Of a stretch of 34,896 nt of DNA, positions 1 to 7,847 are shown in pieces. The notes beneath the pieces are model-generated. The model saw nothing but the letters and a program-made list of their open reading frames with translations, did no database searches and was not told the DNA's origin. Every line of letters begins with the position of its first letter. The first letter of the stretch is position 1. Where the stretch lies: positions 1-34,896 of the forward strand of contig JBBRNH010000062.1 of NCBI GenBank assembly GCA_038230415.1, given 5' to 3'. Made by a program: the position numbers and the translations under genes. This DNA comes from JBBRNH01 sp038230415 (GTDB lineage Bacteria > Bacteroidota > Bacteroidia > Cytophagales > Spirosomataceae).

Positions 1-821
1 CAATTGCAGTCCGTCAGCGTGAACTTCTGGGTCGAGCTGGTTTTGGTGGTGTTGTCTAAATCAGTGATTTCAATCAGGTAGCCCCGCGCGTTGGTTTTGG
101 CGGCAGTAGTTTTGTAGGTTCCGTCTGAAACGAGTTTGCCCGTCTTGCTGTCCGGGCTAAAGACTTCGGTAACAGTGCCTTCGCCCCCGTTGGCTACGGG
201 CCACGAGAAACCGTTCAGCACATCATAGGACAGCCCCGCTTTTGCCAGCAATTGCTCTGCTGAGGTTACTTTGCCCACCGGCTTGGTCACGACCTCAAAA
301 AGGACCGAACCCTTCCCATCGTCGTAGCCGCGTTTGGTGGCAATACCGTCGGCGTTAAACTCAAAATAGGACCGGTAAAAATCAGCCGGGTCGCCGTCGT
401 CGAAGGTGAATTCGGTAATCAGCCCGGCAGCGTTGTACTTGATAGCGTTGGTTACTTTACTGCCATCGGCATACACCCCGCTGACTTTGCTGATGCGGCC
501 CGCTGTGTAGGTGTAGGTTTCGGAGCCGTCGGCCTTGCCGTTGAGCGTCCAGACCGATTTGGTGAGCAACCCGGCGGCATCGTAGGTGAAGGCGTAGCTA
601 TAGGTCGAGATTTTGCCCGAACCCGACCCGTCAAATTCGCGGTTCATCCGGCTGATACGCCCGTTGGCATCGTAGGTGTAGGCGTGCTTGTTGTTATCGC
701 CCCGGTCAATGGCGGTCAGCTTGCAGGTGTCGGGGGCGGGGTCGGTGGTGCTGGTCTTTGAGCAACCGAACAGGCTGATAATCAGCAGACTGAGAATGAG
801 GGAGATGCGGCTTACTTGCAT
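1..821 (-). CDS. YD-repeat-like lipoprotein, 3' end outside window
   Basis: The minus-strand frame is open from an ATG at 821 to the window edge, with about 273 codons visible and no stop. The N-terminus is a lipoprotein signal: a hydrophobic stretch ending LIISLFGC, followed by SKTSTTDPAPD, so Cys20 would be lipidated. The mature part contains repeats of the form Y-x-Y-(D/N)-A-x-G-(R/L)-I/L, such as YTYDANGRIS, FTYDAAGLLT, IKYNAAGLIT and FEFNADGIAT. These resemble single YD/RHS-type strands as found in Bacteroidota surface lipoproteins, but there is no RHS core or toxin domain in view. It lies 93 bases downstream of the kelch gene on the same strand, separated by a hairpin, so it may be the last gene of that operon or a separate unit. 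The function is unknown; an outer-surface beta-sheet protein is the reasonable reading. Confidence 0.75.
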   Translation of the reverse strand, partial: MQVSRISLILSLLIISLFGCSKTSTTDPAPDTCKLTAIDRGDNNKHAYTYDANGRISRMNREFDGSGSGKISTYSYAFTYDAAGLLTKSVWTLNGKADGSETYTYTAGRISKVSGVYADGSKVTNAIKYNAAGLITEFTFDDGDPADFYRSYFEFNADGIATKRGYDDGKGSVLFEVVTKPVGKVTSAEQLLAKAGLSYDVLNGFSWPVANGGEGTVTEVFSPDSKTGKLVSDGTYKTTAAKTNARGYLIEITDLDNTTKTSSTQKFTLTDCN

Positions 822-873
822 GGTTGGAAATCGGTTTGTATGCGTGAAATTGACTTGGGTACTGTTTTTGAGA

Positions 874-905
874 TTTTCCGGTCTGTGAAAACACAGACCG
901 GAAAA
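874..905. terminator. Perfect 14-bp hairpin after kelch gene
   Basis: Arms TTTTCCGGTCTGTG (874-887) and CACAGACCGGAAAA (892-905) pair perfectly around an AAAA loop. It begins 9 bases past the kelch stop on the minus strand. There is no clean run of T after the stem in either direction, so it may be a weak terminator or an RNA-stabilising 3' structure separating the kelch gene from the YD-repeat lipoprotein. Confidence 0.5.
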
Positions 906-914
906 CGAGTTTTG

Positions 915-1976
915 TTACTTCGGCAGGTATTCATAAAAATCTTTCTGCCCAATCGAATACCCGCCCAAGCCGATGTAGGCTTTGGTTTTCAGGGTGAGGG
1001 CAATGGGGTAAAAACGGCCCTTTTTAGTGTCGTCGTCGCTGGCTAAATCGCTCTTTTTAGTCCAGGTATTGTCGGCAGGATTATACTGATAGACCGTGTT
1101 CGAGAGGGTGTTGCTGCTGCCCGTGCGCCCCCCGGCCACCAGCCCAACGGTGCCAAAATCGAACCCCCGCGCCCGGGCGTTGCCTTCGGGGAAATCCAGT
1201 TTCTTGGTCCATTTGTCGGTTGCCGGGTCGTATTCCAGAAAATCGCTCAGTTTGTTCACGTTCCGGTCTTCGCCCCCGCCGAGGTAGCCTTTGCCATTCA
1301 CGGCAAACCCAAAGGCGCGGCACCGGGCCGTACCCGGCAGTGCTGCCTTGCTTGCCCATTTATCCGTCGCGGGCGTGTATTCATAAAAATCGTTGGTGAC
1401 GGTGGCGGGGTCAATCGGGTCGGTGTTGCCCGTGCCGAGGTAGGCTTTGGTGCCAATCACGAACAGAACCGGCTGATCGCGGCCACCACCCGTAAAATCG
1501 GCTTTCTGCGTCCATTTGTCGGCAGCCGGATCATACTCATAAAAATCGGTGTAGGCATCTTTCTTCGTGCCGCCGTTGTAGTTGGTGCCGAGGCCAACGT
1601 AGACTTTGCCATTCAGGGCAAAGCCAACGGCATTGGCCCGGCCCACGCCCGGAAAATTGGCTTTCTGCGTCCACTTCGCCGTAGCGGGGTCATACTCCGA
1701 CCAATCGTTCGAGACACTGCTGTTGTAGGTAGCAGTGCCATCGTAGCCCATCCCGACGTACAGTTTGTCGTTGATTGTTACCGCCGTAGCGCAGGCGCGG
1801 GGGCTGGCAAACGAGGGCAACGGTTTCCAGCCGTCGGGCAGGTAGGCCGTTATGGTGGGCGTAACCGGCGTGGGGGTCGGCGTGGGCGTGGGGGTTGGGG
1901 TCGGCGTGTTGGTGTCCGACTTGCCGCAGGAGACCAACAGGCTCAGGGCAATAGCACTCAGGAACAGGGTTTTCAT
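915..1976 (-). CDS. Kelch-repeat beta-propeller lipoprotein
   Basis: The protein has 353 residues. It begins with a lipoprotein signal (LLVSC, Cys17), then a Thr-Pro linker of seven TP units (residues 24-37). The rest consists of about six kelch units of roughly 50 residues. Each carries a Y-E/Q-Y-(D/N/T)-P-A-(T/A)-x-K/T-W-T/A-x-K segment followed by a GK/KxYVGLG-type strand, for example NDWSEYDPATAKW, DFYEYDPAADKW and DFLEYDPATDKW. A six-bladed propeller anchored to the membrane by a flexible linker is expected, probably at the outer membrane or cell surface. Its ATG shares one base with the TAA of the upstream haloperoxidase gene, so the two are translationally coupled and probably act together. 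The ligand is unknown; kelch propellers mostly bind proteins or glycans, and a sialate-epimerase-like (NanM) role is possible but unsupported. Confidence 0.88.
   Translation of the reverse strand: MKTLFLSAIALSLLVSCGKSDTNTPTPTPTPTPTPTPVTPTITAYLPDGWKPLPSFASPRACATAVTINDKLYVGMGYDGTATYNSSVSNDWSEYDPATAKWTQKANFPGVGRANAVGFALNGKVYVGLGTNYNGGTKKDAYTDFYEYDPAADKWTQKADFTGGGRDQPVLFVIGTKAYLGTGNTDPIDPATVTNDFYEYTPATDKWASKAALPGTARCRAFGFAVNGKGYLGGGEDRNVNKLSDFLEYDPATDKWTKKLDFPEGNARARGFDFGTVGLVAGGRTGSSNTLSNTVYQYNPADNTWTKKSDLASDDDTKKGRFYPIALTLKTKAYIGLGGYSIGQKDFYEYLPK
1866..1907 (-). repeat. Hexanucleotide tandem repeat (Thr-Pro linker)
   Basis: Seven imperfect 6-base units of ACN-CCN (read on the minus strand) encode the TP linker of the kelch lipoprotein. 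Slippage by whole units keeps the reading frame and would only change linker length. Confidence 0.7.
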
Positions 1977-3352
1977 TATTTTTTCCAGTTTAACGTATTG
2001 ATAGTAAAGCCAATCTTGCGTCCCTCAACGAGACCGATTTCGTTATCCTGCGCGGTATGAATCCCGCCCAGAAACCGCGACAGGGCGGCTTCGTCGGCAA
2101 TGGCCCGGAAGTTCCCGTAGGTCCGAACGGGATAGTCAATGTTGCGGAGTTCGTCGCGGGGGCGGCCCTGATGCGAGGTGTCGGTGAGCCGGAAGGAGGT
2201 GCCATAAAGGGCCTCCAGCACAGTGGTGGCGGCTGCGGCCTGCACCGAATGGCCCGAATAAAACGCCGGAAACGGCGGCTCCGGCCAAAACTGCTCCCAG
2301 GCGGGGTCAATCACGGCCCGCACATAACTCGACGGACGTTCGCAGTGGTAGGTGTATTTGGCTTTCCAGCAGTTCACAAACGCATCGGCAACGGCCATGC
2401 CCACGCGGGCGTAGGTCTCGGCAGCCCCGAAGAGGTCGGGCCGGGCGGTCTGAACGGTGATGTTCGCTAAGCTGTACGAATGGCCCGGCGGGGTGAAGGT
2501 CTCCGACGGGTCGTCGCCCCACCAGGCGGCAATTTCTTTCTCGGCCTGCGTCAGCGTTTTGTTCTTTCTGTAAACCGCCACGTTTTGCCGGTAATACGCT
2601 GACGTTGAATCGGTTGAATAGGGCAGCATCGTCGGCACGGGCAGCACATTGTTGGGCCGGGCGAAGGTGCGGTGCTGCCCCCAGTAGGGATGCAGCGGCA
2701 GTTTCGATGCCGACTGCCCCTTCGTCGGCGGCACCCAGTTACCGGCTGCGGTCGGAAAAACGTAGGCCGCATCGAAGTTTTTAAGATAGCCCTGGTAGCC
2801 GCCATCGGTTTTAGACCAGTCAAACAGCGCGTTGGCAACGGCCCGCCCATACCGCACCGACCGATCAACTACGGCCTGCGGCTGTCCGGTGCTGTACTGG
2901 GTCTGAATCTGGTATTCGAGCGAGTCAATACTATACTGGCGGAACTTGTCAGCGTAGTCATACAGGCTGCGGAGCATGGTGGCCTGCCCGGCGTTCAGGG
3001 CCAGCGTCCAGTTGTAGGTTTGGCCGTTTTCGGGCTGGGGCAGGGTGTTGAGGTCGCTCAACTGCCCGGCTAAAGAGCGGTGCCGGTCGCTGCCGTTCAC
3101 GATGCTTTCATACATGGTGATGCCCATAAACCCCAACGCCCGCGAGCCATAGGTGGGCGTATTGGCATCGAGTTTGGTCATGGTCTTGAGCGTCATCTGC
3201 CCCCACAGCACAGCGGGTTCGGCAGACAGCACGGCGGGCGCAACGGCGGGCGCGGGCGGGTCGGTGTGGGTTTGGCAAGCCTGAGCAATCAACAGCCCGA
3301 CAAGCCCCGCCCAGCCGGTGATTTTTTTGAGGATAGATACTGGCATTGGCAT
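1976..3352 (-). CDS. Vanadium-dependent haloperoxidase / PAP2-family protein
   Basis: The protein has 458 residues from the ATG at 3352. The open frame extends to 3649, but the upstream part overlaps the divergent gene at 3429 and lacks a signal sequence, so I start at MPMPVS; a second ATG at 3346 is equally possible. The N-terminus is a signal peptide, perhaps of lipoprotein type (LIAQAC, Cys26, although Gln at -2 is unusual). The vanadate/phosphate pocket of the haloperoxidase-acid phosphatase superfamily is complete: K-x6-RP (about K332, R339, P340), SGH (366-368) and SR-x5-H-x3-D (S425, R426, H433, D437). Family members either oxidise halides with peroxide using bound vanadate or hydrolyse phosphate esters, and sequence alone does not decide which. 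The protein is exported and coupled to the kelch lipoprotein through a one-base stop/start overlap. Confidence 0.85.
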   Translation of the reverse strand: MPMPVSILKKITGWAGLVGLLIAQACQTHTDPPAPAVAPAVLSAEPAVLWGQMTLKTMTKLDANTPTYGSRALGFMGITMYESIVNGSDRHRSLAGQLSDLNTLPQPENGQTYNWTLALNAGQATMLRSLYDYADKFRQYSIDSLEYQIQTQYSTGQPQAVVDRSVRYGRAVANALFDWSKTDGGYQGYLKNFDAAYVFPTAAGNWVPPTKGQSASKLPLHPYWGQHRTFARPNNVLPVPTMLPYSTDSTSAYYRQNVAVYRKNKTLTQAEKEIAAWWGDDPSETFTPPGHSYSLANITVQTARPDLFGAAETYARVGMAVADAFVNCWKAKYTYHCERPSSYVRAVIDPAWEQFWPEPPFPAFYSGHSVQAAAATTVLEALYGTSFRLTDTSHQGRPRDELRNIDYPVRTYGNFRAIADEAALSRFLGGIHTAQDNEIGLVEGRKIGFTINTLNWKK

Positions 3353-3401
3353 GGGGTACAGGGGTAAAAAAAAGCGTTTTACTGAACTGACTGAAATCGG
3401 G

Positions 3402-3409
3402 TAACTTTG
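3402..3409 (+). promoter_or_regulatory. Bacteroidota -7 promoter element TAACTTTG
   Basis: TAACTTTG fits the TAnnTTTG consensus exactly and lies 19 bases before the ATG at 3429, implying a very short leader. I see no clear TTG at the -33 position. The divergent haloperoxidase gene starts at 3352, so the two promoters share this gap. Confidence 0.55.
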
Positions 3410-3428
3410 ATAAAAAAAGCAGCGAATC

Positions 3429-4037
3429 ATGGCATACAGCGACTTTATGACATTGCGGCAGGTTGAAAAAGCCTTTACCATCAAGCATACCATCGCCAGC
3501 TTTTTGGCCCACACAACCCCCGAACTCCCCACCGAACGGCTCCGCTTCGATTTGCAGGAGGCCGCCGAAATGCCCCTGCACGCCAGCGAAAAAGCCAAAT
3601 CGGAACTCCTCATTATGCCCGTCCTGAAAGAAATCAGGCGTAAACACAAGACTTTTAATATCTATTCGGGCTACGCTTTCGACGTGAACCCCAAACTCGG
3701 CCCCAACGGGTATTGCGACTATCTGCTCAGTACCGACACCCATTCGTTCGATATTTCGTCGGCGGTGTTTTGCCTGGTCGAAGCTAAAAACCGTTCGGTC
3801 GAAGAAGGTTTGGGCCAGGCCGGGGCCGAAATGGTGGCCGCCCAGCAGTTTAACGAAGCCGAAAACAAGCCCAACCTGACCGTTTTTGGTTGCGTTACGA
3901 ACGCCTACGAGTGGCTGTTTTTAAAATTAGAAAACAACCTCCTCACCCTTGACACCGAACGCTATTACCTGTCCGAAAACGAGCTACCCCGTTTGCTGGG
4001 TGCCTTGACGTTTATTGTTACCAGTGCGAAATCTTGA
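3429..4037 (+). CDS. Uncharacterised PD-(D/E)XK nuclease-fold-like protein
   Basis: The protein has 202 residues and is cytoplasmic, with no signal or membrane segment. A helical first part (residues 1-75) contains a KSELL segment with Glu59. This precedes a strand ending in CDYLL (Asp97), then VFCLVEAKN (Glu118-x-Lys120) and a helix starting near Gln130. The order E...D...ExK followed by a Q-containing helix is the layout of a PD-(D/E)XK nuclease core. No DNA-recognition domain or partner methylase is present. It is a single-gene unit with its own promoter, divergent from the haloperoxidase operon and convergent with the next gene. Enzymatic activity is an inference; a non-catalytic member of the fold is also possible. 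Confidence 0.7.
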   Translation: MAYSDFMTLRQVEKAFTIKHTIASFLAHTTPELPTERLRFDLQEAAEMPLHASEKAKSELLIMPVLKEIRRKHKTFNIYSGYAFDVNPKLGPNGYCDYLLSTDTHSFDISSAVFCLVEAKNRSVEEGLGQAGAEMVAAQQFNEAENKPNLTVFGCVTNAYEWLFLKLENNLLTLDTERYYLSENELPRLLGALTFIVTSAKS

Positions 4038-4098
4038 CGGAAAGCAGACTCCTAAAAAAACAGTGCAGATAGAAGCGCGGTCTGATAAGGTCGGTCGG

Positions 4099-4142
4099 TT
4101 TCAGGGTATTCCTGCCCGGTGTGGCAGGCAGGAATCCTGAAA
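4099..4142. terminator. Bidirectional hairpin between convergent genes
   Basis: TTTCAGG (4099-4105) and ATTCCTGCC (4108-4116) pair with GGCAGGAAT (4127-4135) and CCTGAAA (4136-4142). This gives a 16-bp stem with a two-base bulge and a 10-base loop. It sits between the stop at 4037 (plus) and the stop at 4147 (minus), the expected place for a shared terminator. The A/T-rich ends supply only short U runs. Confidence 0.65.
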
Positions 4143-4146
4143 CCCG

Positions 4147-5931
4147 TTACTTGAAGTCGTACAAGTCGGCTTTAGTATTGCCGCTGAACGTGTTGCTTTT
4201 GGCCGTCACCGGGTCGGTACTGCGGTAGGAAATGCCGTAGCCAGTGGTGTTAGAAATAGTACAGTTCGTGATTGTTCCCCGGCTTGTTGAGGGTGTGCAG
4301 CTATACTCCCGCCCCAGAATAATCGCGGCATTTGACCCTTTTTGTACGCAGAAAAATGGATCTACCGACGAGCCGGCCCCATCAATGATGCAGTAGTTGA
4401 AGACGGTTTCGGGCGAAACGCTCTGCACGTTAATCCCGGCCCAAACCCCTTTTGTATTGGCTAAGTAACCCGAAAACCGGATGGGGTCGGCGGCTGTACC
4501 GTTGGCAATGAAGGCCGCATCTTTATATGAATCACTGACAAAAAAGCCCGCGTCGCTGGTAAATTCCATCCGTACACCGGGGTTAATGGTTGTTTTTGCT
4601 TTGGGCTCAATAGTCTGAAGAATACGGTACGGCACGTCTAATTTCTGAACCACAATATCGTCAATACTCCGTTCGCCCTTAGCTACTTCGATGTATTTCT
4701 GTCCGTTATTGGCGTAGCTACTTTTGGCATCTAACGAGCCTAATTGTTGCTGGCAAATACGAACGGCTGATTTGGTGTTGTTGGTAAAGGTGTTGCTCTC
4801 AAAGGCCACAAAGCGCGAGTTCCCGTACAGATAGTCAGAAACCTCTATGCCATACCCCGTATTATCGGAGAACGTGCAGTTTTTCAGCGAGATACGCTCT
4901 GAGCCATAGCCATATAATTTCAATGCTCCTTTATGATCGGCCACGGCCCCGGCATGACGTAGCGTAACATACTCCCACTGATTTTCGAGGTTGTTGGCTT
5001 CCAGCAAAACACCCCGCCACGACCCCGCCGACGTTACTTTTCCTTCCAGAATAATCGGTTTTGCGGCAGTACCAATCATTTTCAGGAATCCCGTACCGAC
5101 CACATCAAAGCCACTGCTTCCACCCTCAAACTGAATCCGTACTCCGGGCTTAATTGTCAGCGTTTTCACCTCACCCGAATTTCCACCAATCTGTAGGTAG
5201 CACTTCACGATGTAATCAACCCCATCGCCGAGGTCTTCCCACACTTCGGGAATCGTACCGGAGCAGGTGTAGGTGACAGTGGTTAATTTAGGCACCGTCA
5301 GGTTCACCGTGTATGCCTGCGTGGTGCCATCTTCGGCGGTCACGGTATAGACAACCGCTTTCGAGAAATCCTGCGCGGCTCCCGATGCGGGCGCAACCGT
5401 TGCTTTGGCCGAAACCGTTACGGTTGGCACGAGCTTGGTGGCATCGGTGCCGGCGGCCAACGTAGCCGAGATGGTTTTGGCAGTGGCATCAATCACACCC
5501 GTTACTGCCGGGGTCAGGCCGTTGAAGGCAAAGGCCGTGATGTCTTTGGCACTGCTTTTGGGCGCGGCTCCCACGCCCACATTCACGGTGTAGGTTTGGG
5601 TGCTGCCGTCTTCGGCAGTCACGGTGTAGGTTACGGCCTTCGAGAAATCCTGCGACGAACCCGAAGCGGGCGACACCGTTGCCTTTGCCGACACAGCAAT
5701 GGTAGGCGCGAGGGTCAGGTTGGTGCCAAACGGAACCGTTGCCGCAATGCTGTTTCCGCTGATGGTACCGGCAACGGCGGGAGTCAGACTGGCAAACGAA
5801 AAGCCGGTGATGGACTTCTCGATGCTTTTGGGAACGGCATCTTCTTTTTTGCTGCACGACGACGTAATAGCGAGGGCGAAGGCCAGCACCCAGAGTATGG
5901 TGGGGCGGAAGAAGCGGGTAAGCGTGTGCAT
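4147..5931 (-). CDS. Lipoprotein with two DUF5018-like domains and a beta-helix
   Basis: The protein has 594 residues. A lipoprotein signal ends ALAITSSC (Cys26), followed by SKKEDAVPKS. Two tandem domains of about 85 residues follow (about 35-120 and 124-212). Both contain an ITxFxFxxLTPAV start, a TVSAKATVxPASGxxQDFSKAV core and an end of the form YTVTAEDGxTQxYTVN, a pattern I associate with DUF5018-type Ig-like repeats of Bacteroidota lipoproteins. The remaining ~370 residues look like a right-handed parallel beta-helix: repeated short strands with Asn/Gly turns, such as LKNCTFSDNTGYGIEVS and ITNCTISNTTGYGISY, and Gly-rich GVWAGINV/GSWRGVLLE segments. This fits a surface-exposed adhesive or glycan-binding protein, with no catalytic residues evident. 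It is divergent from the signalling operon at 6228. Confidence 0.8.
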   Translation of the reverse strand: MHTLTRFFRPTILWVLAFALAITSSCSKKEDAVPKSIEKSITGFSFASLTPAVAGTISGNSIAATVPFGTNLTLAPTIAVSAKATVSPASGSSQDFSKAVTYTVTAEDGSTQTYTVNVGVGAAPKSSAKDITAFAFNGLTPAVTGVIDATAKTISATLAAGTDATKLVPTVTVSAKATVAPASGAAQDFSKAVVYTVTAEDGTTQAYTVNLTVPKLTTVTYTCSGTIPEVWEDLGDGVDYIVKCYLQIGGNSGEVKTLTIKPGVRIQFEGGSSGFDVVGTGFLKMIGTAAKPIILEGKVTSAGSWRGVLLEANNLENQWEYVTLRHAGAVADHKGALKLYGYGSERISLKNCTFSDNTGYGIEVSDYLYGNSRFVAFESNTFTNNTKSAVRICQQQLGSLDAKSSYANNGQKYIEVAKGERSIDDIVVQKLDVPYRILQTIEPKAKTTINPGVRMEFTSDAGFFVSDSYKDAAFIANGTAADPIRFSGYLANTKGVWAGINVQSVSPETVFNYCIIDGAGSSVDPFFCVQKGSNAAIILGREYSCTPSTSRGTITNCTISNTTGYGISYRSTDPVTAKSNTFSGNTKADLYDFK

Positions 5932-6227
5932 AGTGACCGGGGGTTTATGAATTGATTACTGGGTTAGTCGTACAAACTTGGGTTTAGCCAACACAGCGTA
6001 CCAGTTCTTGCCGGTGAATGACCGGAAACGGCGGGCCAACGGTCGGTTTTTTGGGGTAAGTGAGGGAACGGTAAGCCCCTATGGACAACAATCAATGGTC
6101 ATCTGCCAGAAATCCGTTACCTGCCAAAACCGGCTGTTCACGCTATGAATCAGACCGTTGACCCCGGTAGTTTTTCCAAAAACCAAATTAAACCTGTACG
6201 TTCGGGCAACAGGCTTCTTCGTTCATC
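5932..6227. promoter_or_regulatory. Divergent intergenic region with candidate LytTR sites
   Basis: This 296-base gap separates the lipoprotein (5931, minus) from the kinase operon (6228, plus). On the plus strand it holds TCCGTTACC (6113), GCTGTTCAC (6133), ACCGTTGAC (6154) and TACGTTCGG (6197). Their GTT cores are 20, 21 and 43 bases apart. The last matches the LytTR half-site pattern (T/A)(A/C)(C/A)GTTN(A/G)(T/G) fully; the others match in part. Spacing near 21 bases is what LytTR dimers use. I found no exact TAnnTTTG for either gene; TACGTTCG at 6197 has one mismatch and would overlap the last site. Confidence 0.4.
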
Positions 6228-7847
6228 ATGATTGCCCGGTTCATTTTTCTGCTCTGTTGCCACATCGCCCGCATTGGGCAAGTGGGAGCCGTATGGCTGA
6301 CCGCGCCCGGCACCGGAGCCACCACCGGACAGGCCGCGCCCTGGTCGCTGACCAATCTCGTGGCGGGGATTCCGGTGGCCGAAAAAAGCCTGCTCCACTT
6401 CGGGTATCTCTGCATGGTGCTGGGCCTGTGTTTGTTTATGGGCCTGTTTGCCTTTGTGCAGGGTGTCTATTACCGCGATGCCACCTACCGCTACTGGGCC
6501 TGTTACCTCTGGTCTAATTTTCTGCTGTTTTTTGCGGCCCTGGATTTTAGCTTTGCACTGAACCTGATTGATACCCTGCGCCGACCCTGGACCAGCGTGG
6601 TGCAGTATCCGGTGCAAATCACGTATCTGCTGTTTCTGGGGTCATTCCTGAACATCGGGCAGCAACACGCGCCCACGCACCGGCTCATTCGGGGCCTGAT
6701 TTGGGTGTTAACGGCGGGTATGGTGTTGGCCGGGTTTGCCGTGCTGACCATGCCGCGCTGGGTTGTTGATCTGGCCGATGCCTTTACCTTTGTCACGTAC
6801 CTCCTGATTTTGCTGATTTTTATCCGGTTCACGCAGCTCGGCATTCCCCAGACCCGGCTGCTGATTATCGGCTCGATGGGCGCGTTGCTGTCGGCGGTGA
6901 CGGCAGCCGTGATTGACCAATTGAACCTGACCCATATCGGCCCGGTCTGGCTCGATCCTATTGTGTGCTTTTCAGTGGGCGTGTTGTTCGAGCTGGTCTT
7001 TTTTTCGTTAGTCCTCAGCCAGCGCACCCAGCAGATTCAGGCCGAAAATCAACAGTTGCACCGCGACTACACCCGGCAGTTAGAGCATGACCTGTTAGAG
7101 CGGGTGACTATTATTCGGGAACAGAGTCGGCTCATCGAGGACGAACGGCTGCAACGGCTTACCAACGATTTCAACCAGAAAATTGCCGAAACCGAAATGG
7201 CCGCACTCCGGGCGCAGATGAACCCCCACTTTATTTTCAACTGCCTGAACTCCATTCAGTTCTTCACCGCCCAGAACGATTCTGAACGGGCTTCGGAATA
7301 CCTTACCAAATTCTCAAGGCTCATCCGGCTCGTGCTCGAAAACTCCAAATCGGAACGGGTCACGCTGCAAAACGAACTCGAAACGCTGCGGCTTTATTTA
7401 GACATGGAAGCCATGCGGTTTCAGCAAAAAGTGCGCTACGAAATTCAGGTCAGCGATGACATAGACACCGAATTGATTCAGATACCGCCGTTGCTGCTGC
7501 AACCCTTTGTGGAGAACGCCATCTGGCACGGCCTGATGCACAAAGAAGAAGGCGGCACGGTGGCCGTATCAGTGCAGCAACCCCAACCCGACCGGCTCCG
7601 TATCGAGGTCACCGACAACGGCATTGGCCGGGCCAAAGCCGCTGAATACAAAAGCAAGTCGGCTACCAAAAGCAAGTCATTCGGCATGAAGATGACCACC
7701 GAACGCATTGAACTCATTAACCAATTGTATCACACCCAGACGCGGGTGCAGGTAGATGATCTGATTGACGAACGGGGACTGCCCGTTGGTACGCGGGTAC
7801 TGATCGAGATTCCGATTCCCGCTCTTCCCCTCGCCCTCACACCATGA
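6228..7847 (+). CDS. LytS-type sensor histidine kinase with 7TM sensor region
   Basis: The protein has 539 residues. After a hydrophobic N-terminus, seven membrane helices lie between about residues 58 and 265, resembling the 7TMR-DISM membrane module. A charged coiled-coil linker (265-320) follows, then a His_kinase (PF06580)/HATPase domain. The phospho-accepting histidine is His334 in AQMNPHFIFNCLNSIQ. The ATP site has the N-box QPFVENAIWHGL (Asn430) and a G-box DNGIG (463-467). Unlike many 7TMR-DISM proteins there is no sizeable periplasmic domain before the helices. The stop overlaps the ATG of the next kinase (ATGA), so translation is coupled. The partner is most likely the LytTR regulator at the operon end. 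The signal sensed is unknown. Confidence 0.92.
   Translation: MIARFIFLLCCHIARIGQVGAVWLTAPGTGATTGQAAPWSLTNLVAGIPVAEKSLLHFGYLCMVLGLCLFMGLFAFVQGVYYRDATYRYWACYLWSNFLLFFAALDFSFALNLIDTLRRPWTSVVQYPVQITYLLFLGSFLNIGQQHAPTHRLIRGLIWVLTAGMVLAGFAVLTMPRWVVDLADAFTFVTYLLILLIFIRFTQLGIPQTRLLIIGSMGALLSAVTAAVIDQLNLTHIGPVWLDPIVCFSVGVLFELVFFSLVLSQRTQQIQAENQQLHRDYTRQLEHDLLERVTIIREQSRLIEDERLQRLTNDFNQKIAETEMAALRAQMNPHFIFNCLNSIQFFTAQNDSERASEYLTKFSRLIRLVLENSKSERVTLQNELETLRLYLDMEAMRFQQKVRYEIQVSDDIDTELIQIPPLLLQPFVENAIWHGLMHKEEGGTVAVSVQQPQPDRLRIEVTDNGIGRAKAAEYKSKSATKSKSFGMKMTTERIELINQLYHTQTRVQVDDLIDERGLPVGTRVLIEIPIPALPLALTP

Noticed and set aside
1866..1907. Possible phase-variation tract in the kelch lipoprotein
   Set aside because: The unit is six bases, so changes stay in frame; this alters linker length but does not switch expression.
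2057..3073. Plus-strand frames opposite the haloperoxidase gene (137 and 133 codons)
   Set aside because: They are shadows of a gene with a full set of active-site motifs.
3353..3649. N-terminal extension of the haloperoxidase frame
   Set aside because: It overlaps the divergent PD-(D/E)XK-like gene and would bury the signal peptide about 100 residues into the protein.
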